64,000 nt of DNA from Beggiatoa leptomitoformis (GTDB lineage: Bacteria; Pseudomonadota; Gammaproteobacteria; Beggiatoales; Beggiatoaceae): the NCBI RefSeq assembly GCF_001305575.3, contig NZ_CP012373.2, positions 2,108,001 through 2,172,000 on the forward strand, given 5' to 3'. Shown here in pieces: positions 57,018-64,000 of this stretch. How positions within the stretch are numbered: position 1 is the first letter of the stretch; each line of letters starts with the position of its first letter. Under the pieces are notes generated by a model that made no database searches, was not told the DNA's origin, and worked only from the letters and a program-made list of their open reading frames with translations. The position numbers and the translations under genes were made by a program.

Positions 57018-57986
57018 TTATTGTACGGTCTGAATGCCTAAGCGTTCAAATAAACGGACATCATGTTGAGCGGTTGGGTTTTCCGTCGTTAATAACTTAT
57101 CACCATAAAAAATCGAGTTTGCACCCGCAAAGAAACACAAGGCTTGTAACGCATCATCCATTTCTGTACGTCCTGCTGACAAGCGGATATAAGAAGCAGG
57201 CATTAATAACCGCGCAGTAGCAATACAACGGATAAAATCAAATGGGTCTATCGCTTGAGCATCGGCTAATGGTGTGCCTTCAATTTTAATTAGTTGATTT
57301 ATTGGCACACTTTCAGGATGTTGATTAAGATTTGCTAACGTCATCAGCATTGCCGCACGGTCTTTTACACTTTCCCCCATGCCAATAATACCGCCACAAC
57401 ACACTTTTATATCTGCTAATCGCACGTTTTCTAATGTTTCTAAACGGTCTTGATAAGTACGTGTAGTGATAATTTGTTCATAATATTCAGGTGAGGTGTC
57501 CAGATTGTGGTTGTAATAATCTAAGCCCGCGTCTTTTAGCACTTGCGCTTGTTCTGCGGATAACATGCCCAAGGTTAAACAGGTTTCCATATTTAAGGCT
57601 TTGACTGCGCGCACGATTTCGACAACTTTATCTAAATCTTTAGCTTTAGGACTTCGCCATGCAGCCCCCATACAGAAACGAGTTGCCCCTTGTGTTTTAG
57701 CATGTTGTGCCGCATCCAAAACACTGGCAATGTCCATTAATGGAGCGGCTTCAACACTTGTTTCGTAGCGCGCACTTTGGGGACAGTAAGCACAATCTTC
57801 AGGACATGCACCCGTTTTAATATTTAGTAATGCACTTAGTTGTATTTGATTGGGGTCAAAATAGGCGCGGTGCGCTAATTGGGCTTGAAACAGTAAATCA
57901 TTCAGCGGTTGATTAAAGATGTCAATAATTTCTGAGAGTTGCCAATCATGCCGAATGGCAGTTTTTTGAATAAGGGGTATTTGCAT
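57018..57986 (-). CDS. bioB: Biotin synthase
   Basis: 322 residues, normal length. Radical SAM cluster motif in [16 protein letters not shown] (CxxxCxxC), plus the second-cluster residues in [11 protein letters not shown] and [10 protein letters not shown]. It inserts sulfur into dethiobiotin using two iron-sulfur clusters. Other bio genes are not in the window. It follows panB by 93 bases in the same direction, so it may be the last gene of a cofactor unit pcnB-folK-panB-bioB, although a hairpin at 58035 lies between. Confidence 0.97.
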   Translation of the reverse strand: MQIPLIQKTAIRHDWQLSEIIDIFNQPLNDLLFQAQLAHRAYFDPNQIQLSALLNIKTGACPEDCAYCPQSARYETSVEAAPLMDIASVLDAAQHAKTQGATRFCMGAAWRSPKAKDLDKVVEIVRAVKALNMETCLTLGMLSAEQAQVLKDAGLDYYNHNLDTSPEYYEQIITTRTYQDRLETLENVRLADIKVCCGGIIGMGESVKDRAAMLMTLANLNQHPESVPINQLIKIEGTPLADAQAIDPFDFIRCIATARLLMPASYIRLSAGRTEMDDALQALCFFAGANSIFYGDKLLTTENPTAQHDVRLFERLGIQTVQ

Positions 57987-58034
57987 TGCAGATGTAGTCG
58001 AGTAGGAAAAAAGTGAATTCGGATATTTATTGCA

Positions 58035-58054
58035 AGGGCGAAGGCATTCGCCCT
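58035..58054. repeat. Short hairpin of the GGGCGAA family
   Basis: AGGGCGAA and TTCGCCCT pair perfectly around GGCA, between panB and bioB. The same GGGCGAA core forms the long palindrome at 21093. It may weaken transcription into bioB. Confidence 0.6.
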
Positions 58055-58079
58055 GTTTGAACGGGTTGGCGTATTATTG

Positions 58080-58874
58080 TTATGTAAATGTTTGTTCTAT
58101 GGTTGGAAATGCTTTACTTTTAACTGCTTGCGTGTAGGCTTGAACAGCCGCTTGGATGGAATACTGTTCTGTCAGAAAGTTTTTAGAAAATGAAGGGGGT
58201 TTTACCGTTAAACCCAACATGTCATATAACACCAGAATTTGTCCGTCACATTCAGCACCCGCTCCAATACCGATGACAGGTATGTGTAAGGCTTGGGTGA
58301 TTTCTGCTGCTAATTTACCCGGTATGCACTCTACCAATAACATTGATGCCCCTGCTGCTTGTAAGGCGAGAGCATCTTGACGCAATCGTTCTGCATCGCT
58401 GTTGGCGCGACCTTGTACCACATAACCACCCAGTTGATGAACGGATTGGGGCATGAGTCCTAAATGAGCGCATACAGGAATTCCTCGTTCTGTGAGGAGT
58501 TTAACCGTATCAACTAGCCAATTTCCCCCTTCCAGTTTTACCACTTGGGCATAGCCTTCGCGCATTAAGCGTGCTGCATTGTGTAAGGCTGTATCGGGTG
58601 TTGCGTAACTCATAAATGGCATGTCGACCATTAAGAGCATGTTGTCACTACCACGATGTACTTGTTGAGCATGATAAATCATTTCTTCAATAGAAACAGG
58701 GAGTGTGCTTTCATGCCCTTGAATCACCATTCCCAAAGAATCGCCAACCAATACCAATTCAATGCCCGCTTCTTCTATCAGATGGGCAAAGCTCGCATCA
58801 TAAGCGGTTAGAGAAGCAAACTTTTCGCCTTGGCGTTTAAGTTTGCGAAAGTGATTAAGTGATAAACGTGGCAT
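58080..58874 (-). CDS. panB: 3-methyl-2-oxobutanoate hydroxymethyltransferase (ketopantoate synthase)
   Basis: 264 residues, full length. Motifs: LTAYDASFAHLIEEAG, VGDSLGMVIQGHESTLPV, DMPFMSYA, GGYVVQGRA, the catalytic Glu in LLVECIPG, and IGIGAGAECDGQILVLYD. It adds a hydroxymethyl group from methylene-THF to ketoisovalerate, the first step to pantothenate and CoA. Its ATG shares one base with the folK stop (TGATG), a coupled pair. panC, often next in E. coli-type clusters, is absent. Confidence 0.97.
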   Translation of the reverse strand: MPRLSLNHFRKLKRQGEKFASLTAYDASFAHLIEEAGIELVLVGDSLGMVIQGHESTLPVSIEEMIYHAQQVHRGSDNMLLMVDMPFMSYATPDTALHNAARLMREGYAQVVKLEGGNWLVDTVKLLTERGIPVCAHLGLMPQSVHQLGGYVVQGRANSDAERLRQDALALQAAGASMLLVECIPGKLAAEITQALHIPVIGIGAGAECDGQILVLYDMLGLTVKPPSFSKNFLTEQYSIQAAVQAYTQAVKSKAFPTIEQTFT

Positions 58875-59362
58875 CAGTTTTCTATCCTATATAAGCCATC
58901 CATCGGACAGTGTTGTAGTAATATTTCTAGGGGTGTTCCATCGGGTAATATTAATGCGGGTTCGCATTCATACAAGGGGTATAGTACAAATGCCCGTTGT
59001 GTCAGTCCGATATGTGGCAAACACAAACGCGGGTCTGTGGATTGTAGTGCGTCATAAAGAAGGATGTCTAAATCCAACGTGCGTGCGCCCCATCGCTCCC
59101 CTCTCACTCGTCCTTGTTGATTTTCTATCGCTTGCAAGTGTTCTAGGAGAATATATGGGGGGAGTTGTGTCTCTAAAACGGCTACGGCGTTAATATAATC
59201 GGGTTGTAGCATATTAGCGAGCGGTTTGCTTTGATACAGTCCAGATTGTTTACGCAATTGTGTTTGCGGTAACGTAGCGAGAGATTGAAAGGCCTGATGT
59301 ATTTGTTTAACTGGTTCGGCAAGATTACTGCCTAACCCGATATAAGCGATACTATTCACCAT
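58874..59362 (-). CDS. folK: 6-hydroxymethyl-dihydropterin pyrophosphokinase
   Basis: 162 residues with the HPPK signature: AYIGLGSNLAEP, SGLYQSKPL, YINAVAVLET, and RWGARTLDLDILLYD with the magnesium-binding aspartates, then LPHIGLTQRAFVLYPL. It makes the diphosphate used by dihydropteroate synthase in folate synthesis. It lies between pcnB (9 bases away) and panB (one-base overlap), the classical gammaproteobacterial order. Confidence 0.96.
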   Translation of the reverse strand: MVNSIAYIGLGSNLAEPVKQIHQAFQSLATLPQTQLRKQSGLYQSKPLANMLQPDYINAVAVLETQLPPYILLEHLQAIENQQGRVRGERWGARTLDLDILLYDALQSTDPRLCLPHIGLTQRAFVLYPLYECEPALILPDGTPLEILLQHCPMDGLYRIEN

Positions 59363-59371
59363 AATGACCCA

Positions 59372-60850
59372 CTAGGATTCGCTTTGCGATGCGTCGTTTC
59401 TACGCCGATAAGGACGACGTTTCCTGCGATTATGATGCGGTTGTTTATGAATGGCGGGATGCGTCGGTGGTGTTGATATTATTAATGTTTCTTCTATTTC
59501 AGCAATAACGGGTGTATTCTCTTCAGGCACACGCGCCACAACTTCTGTGGTCAATGCCTGCGTCCACCATTCTGCCCCTTCACGCGCTTCCGCGTCTAAA
59601 AATGCCCGCAATAAGAGGAAATCATAAGCGGCCCGAAAACGGGGATGTTCCATTAATAATAGGCGTTTACGCTTATTTTTTCGTTGTAACAAACGTGGTT
59701 GCATTAACCAAATTTCTTGCATAATCACACTAATACGTTTAGGAATAGCAACTTGTTTAACTTGTTTATTCATCACTCGTTGCATTGCATTAATCAGACA
59801 ATCTTGTTCACTCGCCCCTTCTTCACGGTGAAAAGGTAAGACTTTGAGAATAGGCGACCAGAGCAACGCGGCGAATAAAAAGGCAGGATTAACGGATTGC
59901 TGTTTAGCAACTCGCTCATCTGTATTTTTTAATACTTGTTCGACCATCGTCAAGACATTGGGATTTTCTAGAATGCACTCATGTGTTTGACGAAATAAAT
60001 GTTCAAATAAACCGTATTGTCGTAAATAGCGGAAAGATTTTAAACCATGTCCACTTAAAAACAGTTTTAAAACTTCATCATGCAAACGTGCAGAAGGTAC
60101 ATCGGCTAATAAACCACCCAGTTGTGGAATGGGTTCAGCCGTATAGTTTTCAATCGTAAAACCCAATTTTGCCGCAAACCGCACCGCCCGCAACATACGC
60201 ACAGGGTCTTCTTGATAACGTAACATCGGGTCGCCGATTAAACGCACAATACCCGCTTGTAAATCTGCCATGCCATTGGCGTAGTCTAAAATGGCAAAAT
60301 CATTTATGTCATAATACAAAGCGTTAAAAGTAAAATCTCGACGATTCGCGTCTTCATCAACGGTTGTACCATACACATTATCACGCACAATTCTTCCGTC
60401 TTCTATCACCCGTTCATTGCCATTCACTTTGCCACCATGGCTTGCTCTAAAGGTAGCGACTTCAACAATTTCTTGTCCAAAATACACATGCGCGAGTACA
60501 AAGCGACGACCAATTAAACGGCAATTGCGAAAAACGTTTTTAACTTGTTCAGGTAAGGCATTAGTAACAATATCAAAATCTTTTGGTTGTTTACCTAAAA
60601 GAACATCACGAACACCACCACCCACAATATAAGCCTGAAAACCAGCACTTTGTAATTGATACAACACTTTTAGGGCAGATTTACTAATATTTTTACGAGA
60701 AAGGGCGTGTTCTGCACGTGAAATACGTAAAGGAACAGGCTTTTGCGTATCTATAATAGATGACAACGCCGTCTGCGGTTGCACCTCAGAAGGTTCAAAA
60801 GATTTTAATATTTTTTTTATGCCATCAACCAAGCGTTTATAAGGAGTCAT
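59372..60850 (-). CDS. pcnB: Poly(A) polymerase I
   Basis: 492 residues. Class II nucleotidyltransferase core: AYIVGGGVRDVLLGKQPKDFDIVT (metal-binding Asp pair), RRFVLAHVYFG, EDANRRDFTFNALYYD, and EDPVRMLRAVRFAAKLGF. The C-terminus is a basic Arg-rich tail (about 470-490), which fits RNA binding and distinguishes it from plain tRNA CCA-transferases. It adds 3' poly(A) tails that promote RNA decay. First gene of pcnB-folK-panB. Confidence 0.93.
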   Translation of the reverse strand: MTPYKRLVDGIKKILKSFEPSEVQPQTALSSIIDTQKPVPLRISRAEHALSRKNISKSALKVLYQLQSAGFQAYIVGGGVRDVLLGKQPKDFDIVTNALPEQVKNVFRNCRLIGRRFVLAHVYFGQEIVEVATFRASHGGKVNGNERVIEDGRIVRDNVYGTTVDEDANRRDFTFNALYYDINDFAILDYANGMADLQAGIVRLIGDPMLRYQEDPVRMLRAVRFAAKLGFTIENYTAEPIPQLGGLLADVPSARLHDEVLKLFLSGHGLKSFRYLRQYGLFEHLFRQTHECILENPNVLTMVEQVLKNTDERVAKQQSVNPAFLFAALLWSPILKVLPFHREEGASEQDCLINAMQRVMNKQVKQVAIPKRISVIMQEIWLMQPRLLQRKNKRKRLLLMEHPRFRAAYDFLLLRAFLDAEAREGAEWWTQALTTEVVARVPEENTPVIAEIEETLIISTPPTHPAIHKQPHHNRRKRRPYRRRNDASQSES

Positions 60851-61021
60851 CGTTTTCCTTGATGAGAATTAAGCACTACTATTTTACATTAATACCATTA
60901 CCTAAAACATTATATGCTTTTGTGGACGGTTTGAAAGGTGGAAATGACGTAACTCGTCAGTCTTACGCACATCTTGATATTGGTAATACTACATTTATAT
61001 GAATGAATTTACACTAATTTT

Positions 61022-61636
61022 ATGGCAAGCTTACAACTCTACGCACTTATCCCCCAAACCCATGTTTTAGGCCCTTTCACCCGTTTTGCCTTATGGGTAC
61101 AAGGCTGTCCATTCCGTTGTCATGACTGCATGACACCTGATGCGTTGCGTGTGGATGGCGGAACATCTGTGGAAATTACAGAATTAGCTCAACAAATTCT
61201 AAACACTCCCACGATTGAAGGGATTACTCTATCAGGTGGTGAACCCTTTGCACAAAGTGCTGAGTTACTAGAATTAATTCATCAAATTAAACGGGTTAAG
61301 TCATTAGGAATTATTGTTTATTCAGGCTATACCCTAGAACAATTACAAAAAATGGCTAAAAAACATCCCGCTGTTGCAGGCTTATTAGACCAAATAGATG
61401 TATTAATTGATGGTTTATATATTGCAGAACAAAACGATGGCTTGAGTTTGCGGGGTTCAAAAAACCAACAAATCCACGCACTGACTCCACGATATGCGGC
61501 ACTCATTGCTGAATATTATGCGCAATCTCAACGCGCTGTTGAAATGCACTTATTAGCCGATACCGTTATGCTGGTTGGTATTCCGGGAATAAATTTATTA
61601 TCAACATGGCAAACACAGATTAAAAAACAATCTTAG
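61022..61636 (+). CDS. Radical SAM protein resembling the NrdG activase
   Basis: 204 residues. An iron-sulfur motif CxxxCxxC (GCPFRCHDCMT) directly follows LGPFTRFALWVQ, then LSGGEPFAQSAELLELI, the truncated radical SAM barrel of 4Fe-4S single-cluster activases. NrdG activates anaerobic ribonucleotide reductase, but NrdG is usually nearer 155 residues and no nrdD gene is in view, so it may activate another glycyl radical enzyme or act alone. It is divergent from pcnB with a 171-base gap and converges with the glycosyltransferase. Confidence 0.8.
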   Translation: MASLQLYALIPQTHVLGPFTRFALWVQGCPFRCHDCMTPDALRVDGGTSVEITELAQQILNTPTIEGITLSGGEPFAQSAELLELIHQIKRVKSLGIIVYSGYTLEQLQKMAKKHPAVAGLLDQIDVLIDGLYIAEQNDGLSLRGSKNQQIHALTPRYAALIAEYYAQSQRAVEMHLLADTVMLVGIPGINLLSTWQTQIKKQS

Positions 61637-62763
61637 CTTTTATTAACAAATAATTGCACATACTGCTTTGCAACTTGTTCCCATGAAAAATGTTCCATAA
61701 CCCATTGTCTGCCTGCATCCCCTAATACCTTTGTTTGCTGTCGATTTGTTATGAGATATTTAAGCGTTGTTTGTATCTCATCATTATTTTGCAATGCCAA
61801 CAAATACCCTGTTTCCCCATGACGTACAACCGACTCATGTCCTGTTACTTGACTAGCAACAATTGCAAGCCCTGATGCCATTGCCTCCAACAACACATTA
61901 GGCATTCCTTCATATAAAGAAAAACTTAATAAGCAATCTGCCTGTTGATAACAAGCACGTAATATTGTCTTATCTAACCAACCATGCCAAATTAACACAT
62001 CATCAAGTTGCAACTGTTGTGCATAGGCTTGTAATGCTGTCTTCTGGTATCCATCACCAACTAAATGACAACAAAAGGCTAATGTCGTCGTATCGCGTAA
62101 TTTTTTTAACTGCTTTAATAAAAAGAATAAATTTTTCTGTTCCTGAAAACGTCCAACGAATAAAAATTGAAAAATTGGGTTTTCATGCGGAATAGGGAAA
62201 AAAAAGTGGGTATCTACACCATTAGCTATTATTTGGGTCTGGAAGGGGTCAGCTTTTTGCGCGACTTGTTGTAAGCCAATAGAGTTAGCAACAATGGCTA
62301 TTGCTTGTTTTAAAATTACACGGCGTAACGGTTGCAATATGCGGTGTATCCACATAATACGCGGCTCTAAACCGGGAACATCGCCCCCCCGTAATGACAC
62401 AATGTAAGGTGTTTTATACAAAAGCTTAGCCCATAGACCCAATGGGCCACAAGGAATTGAAAAATAAACAATAATTCCTTGAATATTCTGTTTCTTTAAC
62501 AAACGGGGCAAAACCATCATTGCGGATAAAACAAAAGAAAATTGCTCAAACAAACTAGAACGACTGACTTGATGACGGAAAGCTAAACAACGATAAATAA
62601 ATACACCCTGTTCTTCTGACCAACCACGTAATTCTTGGAAACAACTGGTTAAAACAGTAACCTGATGCCCTTGCTTAGCCAACTCATGGGCGGTATTCCA
62701 CGTTGCAGTTGCCGCTCCACCGCCAATAGGCGGAAACTCGTAATTTATCAATAGTAAATTCAT
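61633..62763 (-). CDS. Glycosyltransferase family 4 protein
   Basis: 376 residues in a GT-B fold. The N-terminal loop has FPPIGGGAATATW and the acceptor domain to about 180. The donor domain has FLFVGRFQEQKNLF, VGDGYQKTAL, and the family motif EGMPNVLLEAMASG (two glutamates seven residues apart). It transfers a sugar from a nucleotide donor, probably in surface or extracellular polysaccharide synthesis. Six bases separate it from the asparagine synthetase gene upstream, which is common in polysaccharide clusters. Its stop overlaps the radical SAM gene end by 4 bases. Confidence 0.9.
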   Translation of the reverse strand: MNLLLINYEFPPIGGGAATATWNTAHELAKQGHQVTVLTSCFQELRGWSEEQGVFIYRCLAFRHQVSRSSLFEQFSFVLSAMMVLPRLLKKQNIQGIIVYFSIPCGPLGLWAKLLYKTPYIVSLRGGDVPGLEPRIMWIHRILQPLRRVILKQAIAIVANSIGLQQVAQKADPFQTQIIANGVDTHFFFPIPHENPIFQFLFVGRFQEQKNLFFLLKQLKKLRDTTTLAFCCHLVGDGYQKTALQAYAQQLQLDDVLIWHGWLDKTILRACYQQADCLLSFSLYEGMPNVLLEAMASGLAIVASQVTGHESVVRHGETGYLLALQNNDEIQTTLKYLITNRQQTKVLGDAGRQWVMEHFSWEQVAKQYVQLFVNKS

Positions 62764-62768
62764 ATTTT

Positions 62769-64000
62769 CTAAAAAGACTTAGATTCACTCCAACGACTTA
62801 ATAACGATAGATTCCATAAAAACGCCCGATTATCAACCGTATTGCATCTATGTTCATGAATTTTTTCTTGAATAAAAGGACTATGTAACAGGGGAAATGT
62901 TGTCGGTATTGTTAGTTTCCCTTGTGCTAACCATTTCCCAATGGGTACACCAAAACCTTTTTTACTGCGATATAAAATCTCGTTGGGCAATATACCTTCC
63001 AATGCCTTTTTTAATAAGTATTTCGTCTGTCCATGACGGAATTTATAATCACTGGGAATTTGACGGATAAAATTAACCAAATCAATATCTAAAAATGGAC
63101 AGCGTCCTTCTAAAGAAACCATCATGCTAGCGCGATCTAGCTTTACGAGAATATCATCTTGTAAATATAACTTTGTATAAAACTGCAATGTTTTATCAAC
63201 TAAATTATCCTGTTGACATGCATCCCACTGTATTATTGCTTCAGAATATAAATTTTCTAAATCAATCGGTTCTTGAAATAAATCGTTGAGTTCTTGAGGG
63301 TCTAATGTTGCCATCCACACAGGCGACCAGAGCGATGGGGGATAGCTTAAACCGCGTAATGTCCGCTTAATTTTAAAATCTACGCTCATATTACGGTGAG
63401 AAACAGGCAACCGCGCGAAAAGCAAACGAATTCCCTGATGAAGCGGTTTAGGGATAAACTTTTGATAAAGTGTTGCCCAGCGTAACGCACGAAAGGGGTC
63501 ATAACCTGCAAAAAGTTCGTCGCTACCATCGCCCCCCAATGCGACCGTCACCGTTTGCCGTGCGAAACGACAAAGCAAATAAGTTGGCAATAATGAGCTA
63601 TCCCCCATCGGTTCATCTAACTTATCGATAATACTGGGTAATAAAGTTTGCGCTTTATCCAACGATAGCACATCTAAATGATGTTGCGTGCCTAAATAAC
63701 TTGCAACTTGTTGTGCATACTTAGATTCATCAAAATCTGCTTCTGTAAATCCAATGCTGAACGTATTGAGTTTATCGCGGTCAACATGCCGACGTGCAAA
63801 AGCCGCAACCGCAGAGGAATCCACCCCGCCACTGAGAAAAATCCCCAACGGAACATCTGCCATTAAACGTATTTTAACAGCATTATCCAGCAATTCGCGC
63901 AACTGTTCTGCCCATACAATGTCGGGGTTAGAAGGAATAGTTGTAAAGGGTTCTAGCACAAAATCCCAATATTTTTGAATGTTACAATGCTGTGTTTGCA
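62769..64000 (-). CDS. Asparagine synthetase (glutamine-hydrolysing), 5' part outside window
   Basis: The frame stays open to the window edge; a GTG at 63959 that could pass for a start is internal (the residues before it read KYWDFVLEP, as in AsnB). Visible are about 410 C-terminal residues: the ATP pyrophosphatase loop FLSGGVDSSAV, EPMGDSSLLPTYLL, ALGGDGSDELFAGYD, and KLDRASMMVSLEGRCPFLD. The glutaminase domain would lie beyond the window. AsnB-type proteins encoded next to glycosyltransferases often belong to exopolysaccharide loci and may amidate sugars. Confidence 0.9.
   Translation of the reverse strand, partial: QTQHCNIQKYWDFVLEPFTTIPSNPDIVWAEQLRELLDNAVKIRLMADVPLGIFLSGGVDSSAVAAFARRHVDRDKLNTFSIGFTEADFDESKYAQQVASYLGTQHHLDVLSLDKAQTLLPSIIDKLDEPMGDSSLLPTYLLCRFARQTVTVALGGDGSDELFAGYDPFRALRWATLYQKFIPKPLHQGIRLLFARLPVSHRNMSVDFKIKRTLRGLSYPPSLWSPVWMATLDPQELNDLFQEPIDLENLYSEAIIQWDACQQDNLVDKTLQFYTKLYLQDDILVKLDRASMMVSLEGRCPFLDIDLVNFIRQIPSDYKFRHGQTKYLLKKALEGILPNEILYRSKKGFGVPIGKWLAQGKLTIPTTFPLLHSPFIQEKIHEHRCNTVDNRAFLWNLSLLSRWSESKSF

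Noticed and set aside
63754-63978. Small plus-strand frame at the right edge
   Set aside because: Antisense to the conserved pyrophosphatase domain of asparagine synthetase.

Overview
The window looks like chromosomal DNA from an AT-rich gammaproteobacterium. The mix of PilZ, GGDEF, PAS and adenylate cyclase signalling genes, multiheme cytochrome, cadherin-like surface protein, malyl-CoA lyase-like enzyme and many palindromic intergenic repeats suggests a filamentous sulfur bacterium of the Thiotrichales (Beggiatoa-like). That placement is an inference from gene content; no rRNA or ribosomal protein gene is present to anchor it.

Left part (1-23.3 kb): the tail of a GspL/PilN-like secretion protein, an NlpC/P60 lipoprotein, a 2-Cys peroxiredoxin, a CHASE4-HAMP-SpoIIE phosphatase and a DUF2939/DUF4189 membrane protein. 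Next comes a 790-base gene-free stretch holding two tRNA-like sequences and several hairpins directly upstream of a slipin (SPFH) gene. After it lie YggS and a CoA-binding protein, an adenylate cyclase, a PilZ protein, an ankyrin protein, a pentaheme cytochrome, a thermolysin-type protease, pgi, another PilZ protein, bacterioferritin, a DUF374 acyltransferase and purB.

Middle (23.7-43.3 kb): dsbD-tlpA, an outer-membrane barrel plus cupredoxin pair beside a GNAT gene and an orphan histidine kinase, a secreted helical-repeat protein coupled to DUF3142, a seven-PAS GGDEF protein, an Smr protein, and a partial type II secretion set (GspM-, GspC- and GspD-like). The secretin gene overlaps legB, which is followed by legC, two enzymes of amino-sugar nucleotide synthesis.

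Right part (43.4-64 kb): the strongest candidate for an unusual system is a two-gene cassette at 43.4-47.2 kb. A TPR-repeat protein fused to an ABC/AAA-type ATPase is followed after one base by an HNH nuclease of the PtuB/TIGR02646 kind. This is a Septu-like predicted anti-phage pair with an extra sensor-like half. It is followed by an orphan FetA-like ATPase, an RND permease without its adaptor, a malyl-CoA lyase-like gene, a repeat-rich secreted surface protein, bioB, the pcnB-folK-panB cluster, a radical SAM activase-like protein, a glycosyltransferase and a truncated asparagine synthetase.

The intergenic spaces carry several families of short inverted repeats. One is a recurring ACGGATA...TATCCGT terminator-like hairpin. 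Another is a 258-bp MITE-like element with 23-bp perfect terminal repeats. A third is a palindromic insert bracketed by 39-base direct repeats. Second messengers appear on several levels: c-di-GMP (GGDEF, two PilZ), cAMP (class III cyclase) and PP2C-type phosphosignalling.
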